From: Lachnoclostridium edouardi
GTDB taxonomy: Bacteria > Bacillota > Clostridia > Lachnospirales > Lachnospiraceae
Length of the DNA: 64,000 nucleotides
Assembly: GCF_900240245.1 (NCBI RefSeq)
Contig: NZ_OESQ01000001.1
Span: forward strand, 2,536,084 to 2,600,083
Direction of reading: 5' to 3'
This document shows, piece by piece, positions 51,410 through 61,341 of the stretch. Numbering within the stretch: position 1 is the first letter of the stretch; every line of letters begins with the position of its first letter. Both the position numbers and the translations under genes were made by a program. The notes beneath the pieces were generated by a model. It made no database searches. It was not told where the DNA came from and worked only from the letters and a program-made list of their open reading frames with translations.

Positions 51410-52435
51410 ATGAGTAAAAATGAAAATCATGTGCCAACTATGTATGAACGAATCTCTGCGGTAGCAGCTCTGAATCGGGTTCCAGGATTTGATCCGGTAA
51501 AGCTGCTTCGGCGTACCATTTCGCCTAAGACTAAGGAGGAGGTGCTGCGGTTAGATTTTCCATACAAGAAGTTATGGTTCCGGCTGGCAAATCCAAAGGG
51601 GAGAATCCGCTTGAATGCCCTTCGGATTACGGAACAGCTTGCAATCTTTGAAGCACAGGTGTTTTTAGACCGCAGTGATGCGGAACCGATTGGCAGCTTT
51701 ACATCCTGTTGTACTAAAGAAGAGGCACCAGATGGACAGTATATCCAGGCAGCCCAGCGCGAGGCAATGAATGAGGCTCTTTCCGATGCAGGATATGGTC
51801 TTCAGTTTGCTGATGTCAGTATGGATAGGGAAGAACGGCGCTATGGAAGTGAGATTCCGGTGCAGAAAAAGACAGAAGGAAAAAAGCCGGCTGAGATAAA
51901 CAAAACAATGGAAGCAAAGGCAGCGATACAGAATGAGCCATCTGTAAATGTAGTAGCTGCTGGGAAAAAGATGTTTGTACCGGAAACAGATACCAAGCCG
52001 GAAGAGCTGCCTGTAAAAATGACAGAGGAGACTTTACCTGTGTCGGTTGATCCTGTGCAAGGGACATTAGGGGTTCAGGAGGAGGAAACGCTTCCTGTTA
52101 CTGTAGGGGCTGAAAAACAGCTGGAAGGAGTAGGTCAGGAGGCACTGCCTGTTACAAAAGAACAGCCGCAAGGACAAAAAACATTGGAAAACGCACCGAA
52201 ATACACCATGGACATGCCGGTAGAGCAGATCATGGAACTGATGACCTTTGAGGAAGCCCAGGAGGTCGTGGTAGATACGGGAGTATGCAACGGCTGGAAG
52301 ATTCGTGATGTTGCAGAACGCAGGGCAGCAAGCCTGAAATTCTATGTTTACGGTGGATATAAAGGACCGAACAATATTCTTCGTGCAGCGGCCAGACTTG
52401 CGTTAGATGCGCTGACCGGTCAGAAGGCAGGATGA
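51410..52435 (+). CDS. Element protein, candidate single-strand annealing protein
   Basis: A 341-residue protein from an ATG after AAGGAAGGAG. The N-terminal 150 residues look like a compact domain: LRLDFPYKKLWFRLANPKGRIR and QYIQAAQREAMNEALSDAGYGLQF (parts). The AxxxAMxxALxxAGYG pattern resembles the end of Rad52/Erf-like annealing domains. A long Glu/Pro/Thr linker with repeated ETLPVxV-type units (about 190-265) leads to a conserved C-terminal domain (MTFEEAQEVVVDTGVCNGWKI). The neighbouring exonuclease makes an annealing role attractive. No firm family assignment. Confidence 0.55.
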   Translation: MSKNENHVPTMYERISAVAALNRVPGFDPVKLLRRTISPKTKEEVLRLDFPYKKLWFRLANPKGRIRLNALRITEQLAIFEAQVFLDRSDAEPIGSFTSCCTKEEAPDGQYIQAAQREAMNEALSDAGYGLQFADVSMDREERRYGSEIPVQKKTEGKKPAEINKTMEAKAAIQNEPSVNVVAAGKKMFVPETDTKPEELPVKMTEETLPVSVDPVQGTLGVQEEETLPVTVGAEKQLEGVGQEALPVTKEQPQGQKTLENAPKYTMDMPVEQIMELMTFEEAQEVVVDTGVCNGWKIRDVAERRAASLKFYVYGGYKGPNNILRAAARLALDALTGQKAG

Positions 52436-52489
52436 GTGCGGATTCAATAGGAATCCCATATTTTATGTCAGGAAGGGAGGCTGTAAGCG

Positions 52490-54097
52490 ATGTCATCCTA
52501 TTCTCAGGATTTTCCCTTTGGAATCATGGATGTGGTGGAACTCCTTCATTTGAGAGTCCGGAGGAGGCAGGCGAACAGTGTGTATGTAGACTGTCCGTTC
52601 TGTGGAGACCTTCGGGGAAAAATGAATGTGAATTACGTGAAAAATGTCTGGAGATGTAACTATTGCGACGAGCATGGCGGTATGTTGGCTCTTTATGCAA
52701 GGTATCATCATATTACAAATTCAGACGCTTATCGGGAAATCTGTGATGCTCTGCAGACGGGAGAAACTTCCTGGGGATATGAGGAAAAAGGAATGTCTGC
52801 GGCTGAAGCGAAGGAAACGAAAGTTCCGGCTGCAGCGCAGACATCCAGGATAGATCATGGGATTTCAGAAGAAACAGAGCAGTCTCCAAGAGCCAGCACT
52901 CAGGAGATACACCAGACGCTGTCCCTGCTATTTGAAATGCTGTCTTTAAAGCCAAATCATCGGGCTCACCTCCGTTCAGAAAAGCGGGGACTGACCGATG
53001 AACAGATTCAGGAATGTGGGTTTAAAAGCACGCCTCCGTTTTTTCTTTGCAGGACGCTTACAGAGAGACTGATCCGGCAGGGATGTACGGTGGCGGGTGT
53101 GCCAGGCTTTTATATGGATGAGCATGGACGCTGGACCGTGAAATTTGGAAGCCGGACTTCCGGTATTCTGATTCCAGCGGTAGGAATTGACGGTCTGATT
53201 CGTGGAGCACAGATCCTTCTGGATGTTCCGTTGAAAAATCCAGATGATCCGCCGGAGAAAGCAGGAGCCAAATATATCTGGCTGTCATCCTCCACAAAGT
53301 ATATGGGGGTAACATCCGGCAGTCCGGTCCATTTTATAGGAAATCCCTTTGCACGCACGATTTATGTGACGGAGGGACTTTTGAAAGCCGATATTGCTCA
53401 TTTTCTGATGAACCGGTCTTTTGTTGCCATTGCCGGAGCCAATAATGCAGCCCAGTTGGAGCCTTTGTTTGCTTTGCTGGCGCAGAATGGTACGGAACTG
53501 ATCGTGGAGGCTCATGATATGGATAAGTACAATAATGAGATGACGGCAAAGGGAAGCTCCAAGATCTATCTGTATGCAAGACAGCAAGGAATCGATTGCC
53601 GGCGGCTGACATGGAATCCCAATTATAAGGGGATTGATGACTGGCAGCTTGCACTCAGGCAGAAGGAACATCAGAAAAATACAGAGTTGAAGGAACTTTC
53701 AGAAGAGGAAAGCAGCAGACAGGCATTCCGGATCTATCAGCTGGAGCTTGGAGAGGGGGTGCAGACCATTCCCTTTGCATTTTTGGGAATTGAGGCGCTT
53801 CATAAGGCTGGGTATGAGCAGCCGCCGGCAGACAGGTATCGTCTTGTATGTGAGACGGAAATATCATATCCAAAGGAATATGGTGAGACAGAACGATTAC
53901 AGTATCTGAAGGCATATTACCAGAGTCTGGTTCCACAAGATTATCGGGGACGCCTACTGGCACCTTCCGATATTGTGGAGCTATATGGGAAAGAAGGACG
54001 CAGGTATTTTTATGTGGGTGCGAAGGACTTTGAACCAGTGCGGTTTTCTCCGTTTCTGGCCAAACCGCTGCCGCAGAATGAAACCAAAATAATGTAG
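52490..54097 (+). CDS. DNA primase with CHC2-like zinc finger and Toprim-like region
   Basis: A 535-residue protein. The N-terminal zinc finger shows DCPFCGD and WRCNYCDEHGGMLALYA, as in DnaG-type primases. After a linker, residues about 180-390 carry a DUF3854/Toprim-like module: IRGAQILLDVP, IYVTEGLLKADIAHFL and IVEAHDMDKYNNE, then WNPNYKGIDDWQL. Primases of this type prime element or plasmid replication. The ATG at 52490 lies after GGAAGGGAGG. Confidence 0.85.
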   Translation: MSSYSQDFPFGIMDVVELLHLRVRRRQANSVYVDCPFCGDLRGKMNVNYVKNVWRCNYCDEHGGMLALYARYHHITNSDAYREICDALQTGETSWGYEEKGMSAAEAKETKVPAAAQTSRIDHGISEETEQSPRASTQEIHQTLSLLFEMLSLKPNHRAHLRSEKRGLTDEQIQECGFKSTPPFFLCRTLTERLIRQGCTVAGVPGFYMDEHGRWTVKFGSRTSGILIPAVGIDGLIRGAQILLDVPLKNPDDPPEKAGAKYIWLSSSTKYMGVTSGSPVHFIGNPFARTIYVTEGLLKADIAHFLMNRSFVAIAGANNAAQLEPLFALLAQNGTELIVEAHDMDKYNNEMTAKGSSKIYLYARQQGIDCRRLTWNPNYKGIDDWQLALRQKEHQKNTELKELSEEESSRQAFRIYQLELGEGVQTIPFAFLGIEALHKAGYEQPPADRYRLVCETEISYPKEYGETERLQYLKAYYQSLVPQDYRGRLLAPSDIVELYGKEGRRYFYVGAKDFEPVRFSPFLAKPLPQNETKIM

Positions 54098-54183
54098 TTT
54101 TATATTTTTAAGTATGAAATAAAACAGCAAAGGCATGGAAGGGGAGAGATTCTGTTCTGTGCCTTTTTCTTGGAAAGGAGTTT

Positions 54184-55026
54184 ATGATGGGAGACTTATC
54201 AGATAAGAATAGTTTGAATACCGCTTTTATGGTGTGTGACGAGGAAAATCCGTTTGAAAGAGATATGCAGGATATGGAACGGGATTCAGAAGATGCTTTT
54301 TTTGAGGATGATGAAGAGGAGGAGATGATTCAGGAAGTTGTGGAAGAACAGAAGGAGAAAGACTGCGATCCAGATGAGGCTAGGAAACGGGCAGAGCATG
54401 AGAAAGCTGAAGAAAAGCGGCGTCTGGAGTGGGAAGCAAAGCAACAGGAAAAACGTAATGCCGAAAAAGAACAGCTTGCACGTATTGAGACTATGAGCGA
54501 TGAAGAATTGGTGGCTGCTTCAGCAGAACGGATTGGAAAGGATACGGAAAAGCTGACACGCCGTAATATGAAGGAGTGTGTTTCCGAATATATCCAGACC
54601 TTATGTTTTGAAGATGTGGCGTTTGCACGGCTGACAATGCAGCCGAAAAAGAACATGGTACGCTGTTTCCAGTACATTAACCGGAAAGCCTATGAGTATG
54701 TGCAGGATGAGATGAAAGCGAATGGTATGAAAAATGGAGGAGGCATGCAGTGCTATGCCAGCGATATTCCTGATGATCTTTGTTATCACTGGGCGGAAGA
54801 ATATTTCCGGACAGCAGATGTGAAGGAAGATGAGGAAAAAGAGGAATCATTTATTCCAAGACCATATAAAGGCGCTTCGGGGGCAAAAACCAATACGAAA
54901 AAGCCGGCTAAGAAAAAAGCGGAACAGAAGAAAGAGAAAAAAACAGAGGGTAACAGCGGGCAGATGTCGTTCCTGAACCAGTTATCTTTGCCAGGTATAG
55001 AGAAAATGGAGGAGAAAGCGGGATGA
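54184..55026 (+). CDS. pcfK: PcfK-like protein
   Basis: A 280-residue protein with a very acidic, coiled N-terminus (EDDEEEEMIQEVVEEQ, KRAEHEKAEEKRRLEWEAK). The PcfK-like core follows at about 115-230: TRRNMKECVSEYIQTLCFEDVAFARLTMQPKKNMVRCFQYI (parts) and PDDLCYHWAEEYF. The C-terminus is Lys-rich and ends SFLNQLSLPGIEKM, reminiscent of a short docking peptide. PcfK was named in enterococcal plasmid pCF10 and travels with pcfJ. The next gene overlaps by four bases. Confidence 0.82.
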   Translation: MMGDLSDKNSLNTAFMVCDEENPFERDMQDMERDSEDAFFEDDEEEEMIQEVVEEQKEKDCDPDEARKRAEHEKAEEKRRLEWEAKQQEKRNAEKEQLARIETMSDEELVAASAERIGKDTEKLTRRNMKECVSEYIQTLCFEDVAFARLTMQPKKNMVRCFQYINRKAYEYVQDEMKANGMKNGGGMQCYASDIPDDLCYHWAEEYFRTADVKEDEEKEESFIPRPYKGASGAKTNTKKPAKKKAEQKKEKKTEGNSGQMSFLNQLSLPGIEKMEEKAG

Positions 55027-57025
55027 AAAAGATAGACAAAAGGAGCTGCCGCAAGGTTCTTGATCCGGCGGGGCAGCTGAATCTTAACCACGGAGTATTC
55101 CACGCAGAATCGATTTCTTATATCGTTCGTACAGCTGTTAAAAATATAGGGCATCAGAGGCTTCTGGTGCTCTATGTGTATTCCAGAAAAGAGGCTGTAA
55201 ATGGAAGTTTTTTGCCTAAATGGACGGTATTTCAGAGCAAGAACGATTATATTACATTGGAACGGAAGGACGATGGAACGACCATCTGGCGAACTGCAGC
55301 ATTTCTGAATCTGGACAGGGAGCATTACCGTACCGATCGGTCTGCATGTTATTCCATGAGGGATGATAAACGAATCTCCAATTTTTTTCAAAGAGACGGA
55401 GATGGATTGAAGATTCTGAACCAGGTACAGAATGAAATCCAGCATCGAAGGCGTAGGGAAAGACAGTGTATACGGGAACGGGAAATTATTTCCCGTATGA
55501 AAAATCTGCCGCCACTTCCGAAAGGGGTGGAGCCATGGATTCGGAAAAGCATTATGCCGGCTTATTTTTTCTACGATTACAAGAAAGGGAAAAAGAAGCA
55601 GAAGGGAATCTGCTCTGCCTGTGGAACAGAAAGTGCCCTTGAAAATGTGAAGCATAACATGGAAGGAATATGCCCCCATTGCCACCACCGGATTATTATG
55701 AAAGCAAGAGGACGGCGGGGATATCTGTATGACAGGGAAACCTGTCAGGTAATCCAGAGAGTTGGGGAAAGTGAAGTGGTGATACGGGTTTTGAAGTCTG
55801 CTATCTCTATCATAGAAAAGAAACGATACAGAAGAAGAATTTTTATGAAGCTGCCCGTATTTTTGTAAGGCTTAATGAGAAAGGAAGACCAGAATACGAA
55901 AGTTTCTATTATGATTTTGGAAAGGGCATACTGACAAAATGGAAGAAAGGGGAGAGATCAAGAATTAGTATGTGGCAGGAAAGCTATGAGGCGGATCTCT
56001 GTGGTCATGTGTACTGCAATAATTTAGGGCGGGCTTTACCAGGAACGCCCTGGCAGTATTGTCCTGTTCAGCTGTTTTATGAGAGGTTTCATCGACCTAT
56101 GGAACTGATACCATTTCTTGCAGGATATCTGAGACACCCAAGAATGGAACATTTGGTAAAAATGGGCTTTTATGCCTTGGTGACAGAGATGGTTTACGGT
56201 TACAGCCATCAAAATTTTTTGGATGAAACTCAAAACCGAACCCATCGGATTTTGAAGGTAGCAGCAGAAGATATTCCTTATCTTAGGGATATAGATGTAT
56301 CAGAGCAGCTTCTTCGGATGTTTCAGGAGTATTATCGTTTGAATCTGAAAGACAGACATAGGTTACTGGACTGGCAGATAAAAAATAAAGTACAGAGGGA
56401 TGTTCTTAGCATCCTTGCTTATATGACTGTTCATAAAATGATAAGGTATCTGGATGAGCAGAATTCTTTCCTGTGTGTACGAAAAACACAGCATGGTACT
56501 CTCAGGTATAAAAATATGCAGGAGGTTGTAAGCGAGTACAGAGATTATCTGGATATGTGTCAGAAGCAGAAGTACGACATGAGAAACAGCTTTGTACTCT
56601 ATCCGAGGGATCTTCAAAAGGCCCATGATAAGGTAGCGCATAGGATCAAGCTGAAAGCAGATGCAAAGCTGCGAAAGGATTTTAAAATTGCATACCAGCG
56701 CATTATGAAACAGCTTGATTTTGAATGGAATAGTATGAAGATAGTGTATCCATCTTCACTGGAGGAAATCATTGCAGAGGGACACGCTCTTCATCATTGT
56801 GTAGGCAGCTATGTGGATCGTGTGGCAAAGAAGGAATGCATCATCTTATTTTTGAGGTTATGTGAGGAGATAACAAAACCTTTTTATACCATAGAGGTGA
56901 GAAATCAGAAAGTAATACAGGTGCGAGGAATGAAAAATGATAACGCGACACCGGAGGTACAGAAATTTATGGATCAATGGACAAGCAGGGTTCTTCAGGC
57001 ACCTGTAGTATCGAAAGCAGCATAA
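55023..57025 (+). pseudogene. pcfJ: pcfJ-like gene with a one-base frameshift
   Basis: Frame one (55023-55868) gives the N-terminal 260 residues, including a zinc finger (CSACGTES ... CPHCHHR). Frame two takes over near 55790 as EVCYLYHRKETIQKKNFYEAARIF and runs to 57025, with the C-terminal PcfJ marks AEGHALHHCVGSYVDRVAKKE and FYTIEVRN. Adding one T to the TTTT run at 55789-55792 joins them through RVFEVCYLY. So the gene is broken by a homopolymer slip, or this is a sequencing error, or translation shifts here. PcfJ-like proteins are common in conjugative elements; their role is unclear. Confidence 0.85.
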
Positions 57026-57078
57026 CAAAAATTTTGCAGGACACCGGTTTCGGTGTCCTGTTTTTAAAGGAGGGCAAT

Positions 57079-57297
57079 ATGAAGCAGCTGGGTAATTTAG
57101 CAATTGTCTGCGCAGGGAAAAGAAACCTTGTTATGCAGATCTTTGATGGAAAGGTAAGTGTCCATGCCGATTCGGAAGCCGGAGGGTTTCATCGGATAAT
57201 GGCATGGGATGATGACGAAGAAATTTTAGAAGTGATCCGTGAACTGAATTTTGGAAGATATGATAGCAGCAGTGAATCAGGAAAGGAGCAGCTATGA
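57079..57297 (+). CDS. Hypothetical protein, 72 residues
   Basis: An ATG after AAAGGAGGGCA encodes a small protein beginning MKQLGNLAIVCAGKRNLVMQIF, with HRIMAWDDDEEILEVIRELNFG in the middle. It looks like a compact alpha/beta fold. It overlaps the next gene by four bases. Function unknown; conserved placement within the element is plausible. Confidence 0.6.
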   Translation: MKQLGNLAIVCAGKRNLVMQIFDGKVSVHADSEAGGFHRIMAWDDDEEILEVIRELNFGRYDSSSESGKEQL

Positions 57298-57617
57298 TTA
57301 AGAACTTGAACCAGTTGAAAAAAACATTGAAGAAGGGTACCTGTTTTGAAATCATAGGACATTGCAGGGAGGAGTTCGTCGGGCAGAAACGAATGGTGAC
57401 GGTGGCAAACACCCAGGGCTTTTACAGCATTATTCCGGATGATCCAGAAAATAAGATTACCCTTGCCAATAATGGAAAAGGATCTGTCCTCTGGTGGAGC
57501 AAGGCTGGTTTCTGGAAATTTGAGAATGGTGTCTGCAGTGTGTACAGCAGTAATACGGAACATACAGAAAAGTTTTTGATTATGTCTTTTAAGGTAGAAG
57601 AAAAGGAGGCGGCATGA
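57294..57617 (+). CDS. Hypothetical protein, 107 residues
   Basis: This protein (MIKNLNQLKKTLKKGTCFEI..., SVLWWSKAGFWKFENGVCSVY) is aromatic-rich and likely all-beta in the C-terminal half. ATGA overlaps link it to both neighbours, so it is translated with the ligase. No recognised family. Confidence 0.6.
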   Translation: MIKNLNQLKKTLKKGTCFEIIGHCREEFVGQKRMVTVANTQGFYSIIPDDPENKITLANNGKGSVLWWSKAGFWKFENGVCSVYSSNTEHTEKFLIMSFKVEEKEAA

Positions 57618-59635
57618 TGGCACAGACGACAGTAGAAAGGCTGAGGGAACTGACAAGCCTGCTGAACCAGTACAGGGATGAATATTATAACAAAAATGCT
57701 CCAACTGTTTCGGATGAGATATACGACAGACTCTTTGACGAACTGGTAAGTCTGGAGGAAGAAACGGGAATCTTCATGGCAAATTCTCCATCGCAGACCG
57801 TAGGATATCCTGCAGTCAGCAGTCTGGAAAAAACGGAGCATAAGATTCCGTTGCTTTCTTTGGATAAAACAAAAAGCGTCGGGGAACTTCACCGGTTTAT
57901 GGGAGGACAGCAGATCCTTTTAATGTTAAAGCTGGATGGGCTGACAATGAAGCTGACCTATGAAGGAGGAAACCTTGTAGAAGCATCTACCCGTGGGGAT
58001 GGTAATGTGGGAGAAATTGTTACCCACAATGTCTGCGGCATTACGGGCATTCCGATGCAGATCCCATACAGGGAACGGCTGGTGGTAACCGGAGAAGCGC
58101 TTATTCGTCCAAGTGATTTTGAAACGCTTCGGGCAACATTGACGGACAGCAATGGCAGTCCTTATAAAAACGGAAGAAATCTGGCTGCCGGATCGGTGCG
58201 CCTGCTGGCTGCTGAAATTTGTAAGGACAGGAAAGTTACTTTCATGCCATTCCATGTTCTGGAAGGATTTCCAGAAATGGAGAAAAAATCGAAAAAGCTG
58301 AAGAATCTGTCTGCACTTGGTTTTCAGGTCTGTAAATATTTTGTAACCAGAGCGGACAGGGAGCTTACTTTGAGTGAACTGGAGGAAGGAATCGCAGAGC
58401 TGCGAAAGTATGCAGCAGACAATGATATTCCCATTGATGGGATTGTGATGACCTATAATGACATCGATTATTCCAAGTCCTGCGGGCGGACCGGACACCA
58501 CTATAAGGATGGGCTGGCATTCAAATTTGAAGATGACCTGTTTGAAAGCCGCCTGCGTTATGTTGAGTGGACTCCAACGCGCTCAGGGGAGATTGTGCCG
58601 GTTGCGGTATTTGAACCAGTGGAAATAGACGGCTGCGAGGTGTCCAGAGCCAGCCTGCATAACCTTTCTTTTATTGAAGATTTGGAGCTGATGCCTGGGA
58701 ACCGGATTCTGGTAAGCAAACGAAACATGATCATCCCTCATGTGGAGGAAAATCTGGACAGAGGAGGTTTTTCTTTGGGGAAATTGGTTCCCCAGACCTG
58801 TCCCTGTTGTGGACAGCCTACCCGTATCCATGAAAGCAGTGCAGTATCCGGTGGGAAAAAAAAGATCCGAACACTGTTCTGTGACAATTCTTCCTGTGAA
58901 ACGAGACGGCTGCGGCAGTTTGTTCACTTTGCCAGCCAGAAAGCCATGAATATTGAAGGCTTGTCAGAGGCTACCTTGGAGAAATTTATTGGGTGTGGAT
59001 GGATTCATTCCTATATGGATATTTACCGGCTGGATGAGCATAGAGGCGAAATCGTGCAGATGGAGGGATTTGGAGAAAAATCCTGGCAGAGATTGTGGGA
59101 TGCAATTCAAAAGAGCAGAAATACAACCTTTGAACGGTATCTGATTGCGATGGACATCCCCATGGTTGGGAATACGGCCAGCAGGGCGTTGGGACGACTG
59201 TTTGGCGGAAATCTTGGCGTATTTGAAAATGCGGTACATCTTGGATTTGATTTTACGCAGCTTCCTGATTTTGGGGAGACAATGCATCATCATATTCATG
59301 AGTGGTTTTGTGATGAAGAAAATTTATATGTATGGGAGGAATTGCAGAAGATGATGAATATTCAGAATACGAGTGTGACGGAAAAGGGTGCTGAGACAAG
59401 GGAAAATCCCTTTGCGGGGCTGACCATAGTGGTAACAGGAAAGGTAGAGCCTTATACCCGCAGCGAAATCAATGAAAAGATTGAATCCCTGGGGGCTCAT
59501 GCAGGAAGTTCTGTGAGCCGCAGGACAGACTATCTGATCTGTGGGGAAAATGCCGGAAGCAAGCTGGAGAAAGCAAGGGCTCTTGGAATAAAAGTGCTGA
59601 CTCCGGAAGAATTTTTCCGCATGGCAGGAGAGTAA
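57614..59635 (+). CDS. ligA: NAD-dependent DNA ligase on the mobile element
   Basis: A 673-residue ligase with the full bacterial LigA plan: Ia-like domain (NKNAPTVSDEIYDRLFDEL), adenylation domain with the nucleotidyl lysine Lys106 in LKLDGLTMKL, OB fold (VPVAVFEPVEIDG, ASLHNLSF), a four-cysteine zinc finger (CPCCGQP, CDNSSC), HhH region (GFGEKSWQRL) and a C-terminal BRCT (GLTIVVTGKVEPYTR). A chromosomal housekeeping ligA normally exists elsewhere, so this is probably an element-specific copy. Confidence 0.9.
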   Translation: MMAQTTVERLRELTSLLNQYRDEYYNKNAPTVSDEIYDRLFDELVSLEEETGIFMANSPSQTVGYPAVSSLEKTEHKIPLLSLDKTKSVGELHRFMGGQQILLMLKLDGLTMKLTYEGGNLVEASTRGDGNVGEIVTHNVCGITGIPMQIPYRERLVVTGEALIRPSDFETLRATLTDSNGSPYKNGRNLAAGSVRLLAAEICKDRKVTFMPFHVLEGFPEMEKKSKKLKNLSALGFQVCKYFVTRADRELTLSELEEGIAELRKYAADNDIPIDGIVMTYNDIDYSKSCGRTGHHYKDGLAFKFEDDLFESRLRYVEWTPTRSGEIVPVAVFEPVEIDGCEVSRASLHNLSFIEDLELMPGNRILVSKRNMIIPHVEENLDRGGFSLGKLVPQTCPCCGQPTRIHESSAVSGGKKKIRTLFCDNSSCETRRLRQFVHFASQKAMNIEGLSEATLEKFIGCGWIHSYMDIYRLDEHRGEIVQMEGFGEKSWQRLWDAIQKSRNTTFERYLIAMDIPMVGNTASRALGRLFGGNLGVFENAVHLGFDFTQLPDFGETMHHHIHEWFCDEENLYVWEELQKMMNIQNTSVTEKGAETRENPFAGLTIVVTGKVEPYTRSEINEKIESLGAHAGSSVSRRTDYLICGENAGSKLEKARALGIKVLTPEEFFRMAGE

Positions 59636-59645
59636 GGAGGATACT

Positions 59646-60272
59646 GTGACGGACAGAATTATGGTAAAAATAGCGTCGGTGGAGCAAGGCTTTTATTTCC
59701 GTACAATTTCCAGAGAATATCGTTCCTTGAAAAGCTTTTATTTTACAGAAGATAGTTTGAAAGAGTTGGAGAAAACAGGGCATGTGATGGAATGGGATAT
59801 ACACTCCTTTGCCAGAATCAGCCTGAGCAAAACAGCGGAAGGAAGAAAAATCATAAGGTTTGTTTTATACTGGCTGAGCTGTGACTGCCAGGGAAATGTA
59901 ACCGGACGGAAGGAAGAACTGGAATTATATTACGATCAGTTTCAGTGCTGCCTTGAGGAAAGCAGCAAAGAAAATGGACAGGTTCAAAACCTGCTGTCCG
60001 TGAGAGCAGGGAAAAAACCGATGCTAGAGTTTCAAAGCTGCAGAAATCTGCGAGAGGTTACAAGACAGAAAACGGTAAGGAAGAAGTTGGGAAGGTTTCT
60101 GGATCAGAATTTTAACTGGACAAGCGCCAGAAAGATTGTGATTACAGATGATTTTGAGCCATACAGCTTTTTCTTTGAAGAAATCCTGGAATCAGGGACA
60201 GGGATTTGCGGAGGAATTATTCTGCATAACCGCGAAGATTTGTCAACGGCGTACTATGGGATACATACCTAG
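59646..60272 (+). CDS. Hypothetical protein, 208 residues
   Basis: A GTG six bases after AAGGAGG starts a protein with a beta-rich N-terminal half (MVKIASVEQGFYFRTISREYRSLKSFYF, ARISLSKTAEGRKIIRFVLYWL). It ends in a WTSARKIVITDDFEPYSFFFEEIL segment. No known motif. The last gene before a strong terminator, so it closes the replication operon. Confidence 0.6.
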   Translation: MTDRIMVKIASVEQGFYFRTISREYRSLKSFYFTEDSLKELEKTGHVMEWDIHSFARISLSKTAEGRKIIRFVLYWLSCDCQGNVTGRKEELELYYDQFQCCLEESSKENGQVQNLLSVRAGKKPMLEFQSCRNLREVTRQKTVRKKLGRFLDQNFNWTSARKIVITDDFEPYSFFFEEILESGTGICGGIILHNREDLSTAYYGIHT

Positions 60273-60302
60273 TTTTAGGTTGAAAGAATTGTATTTATGA
60301 AA

Positions 60303-60349
60303 AGAAGGTGTATCGGCATATTGCTATGTCGGTATGCCTTCTTTTTTTG
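60303..60349 (+). terminator. Strong Rho-independent terminator
   Basis: AAGAAGG and CCTTCTT, extended inward by several more pairs including G-U, are followed by seven or more T. The short gap to parM also has ATGCG repeats (60366-60380) that might be part of a partition site. Confidence 0.85.
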
Positions 60350-60422
60350 ATTTTTGTTGAAAGAATGCGCATAACATGCGTAAAGGATAGGTATAAAGGA
60401 AAACAAAAGGAGATGTGAAGCT

Positions 60423-61337
60423 ATGTTAATTGCAATCGATCATGGAAATAAGCAGATGAAAACAATCCACTGTGAACCGTTTGTATCTGGAATACAGGAA
60501 AGTGCCACAAAGCCGTTTGGAAAGAATGTTCTGAAATATCAGGATAAATTTTATACTCTTTCCAACCAGAGGATTCCATATAAGCGGGATAAGACCGAGG
60601 ATGAGCGATTTTTTGTTCTTACGCTGTTTGGAATTGCAGGAGAAATTTTAAACAGGAATTGTTATGAAGAAGAAGCTATGCGTATCCAGCTGGCAGTCGG
60701 TCTTCCACCTGCTCATTATGGCGCACAGTATCGGTCTTTCGTGAAGTATTTTTCTGAACGCGGTGTAGTAAGTTTTGCTTATCGTGGAAATAACTATGCC
60801 ATTTATATTGATGATGTGAAATGCTATCCGCAGGCATATGCGGCAGCTGTAACCAGGTTAAAGGAGCTGATCGGGCATCCACGGGTACTGATTGTAGATA
60901 TTGGAGGATTTACTGCAGATTATTTGTTAATGCGGAATGGAGAATGTGACTTGTCGGTATGTGATTCCTTGGAAAATGGTGTTATCGTACTTTATAACCG
61001 CATTCGGACAAAGGTTAACTCTGAGTTTAATGTGTTACTGGAAGAAGCGGATATTGATGCCATTCTAAAGGGGCAGGGGGAAGCCTATTCGCCAGTGATT
61101 TCTTCTCTTGTTATGAGACTAGCTCAGGATTTTGTCAATGATTTATTCAGTAGTCTGCGAGAGAGGATGCTGGATGTATCGGCCGGTGTAGTCGTTTTTG
61201 TAGGTGGAGGCGCAATTCTGCTTAGGAATCAGATTGAGGTATCTGGAAAGGTAGGAAAGGCGATATTTATAGAGGATATCAATGCCAATGCAAAGGGCTA
61301 TGAGTTTCTTTATCTGTCGGAATCTATGAGCAGGTGA
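60423..61337 (+). CDS. parM: ParM-like actin-family partition ATPase
   Basis: A 304-residue actin-fold protein. The phosphate 1 loop is LIAIDHGNKQMK, phosphate 2 is VLIVDIGGFTADYLLM, and the adenosine loop is VVFVGGGAILLRNQIE. This matches the ParM/StbA group and similar proteins on Gram-positive plasmids and elements. Filament formation would push copies apart at cell division, implying an extrachromosomal or circular form. AAAAGGAGATGTG gives the ribosome site. Confidence 0.85.
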   Translation: MLIAIDHGNKQMKTIHCEPFVSGIQESATKPFGKNVLKYQDKFYTLSNQRIPYKRDKTEDERFFVLTLFGIAGEILNRNCYEEEAMRIQLAVGLPPAHYGAQYRSFVKYFSERGVVSFAYRGNNYAIYIDDVKCYPQAYAAAVTRLKELIGHPRVLIVDIGGFTADYLLMRNGECDLSVCDSLENGVIVLYNRIRTKVNSEFNVLLEEADIDAILKGQGEAYSPVISSLVMRLAQDFVNDLFSSLRERMLDVSAGVVVFVGGGAILLRNQIEVSGKVGKAIFIEDINANAKGYEFLYLSESMSR

Positions 61338-61341
61338 TAGT

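Noticed and set aside
54786..55688. 300-codon open frame on the minus strand
   Set aside because: It lies antisense to pcfK and pcfJ, has no ribosome site or recognisable domain, and is an artefact of codon bias on the coding strand.
60366..60380. ATGCG repeats before parM as a partition centromere
   Set aside because: Only two short copies are visible; true parC sites have many more, so I did not call one.
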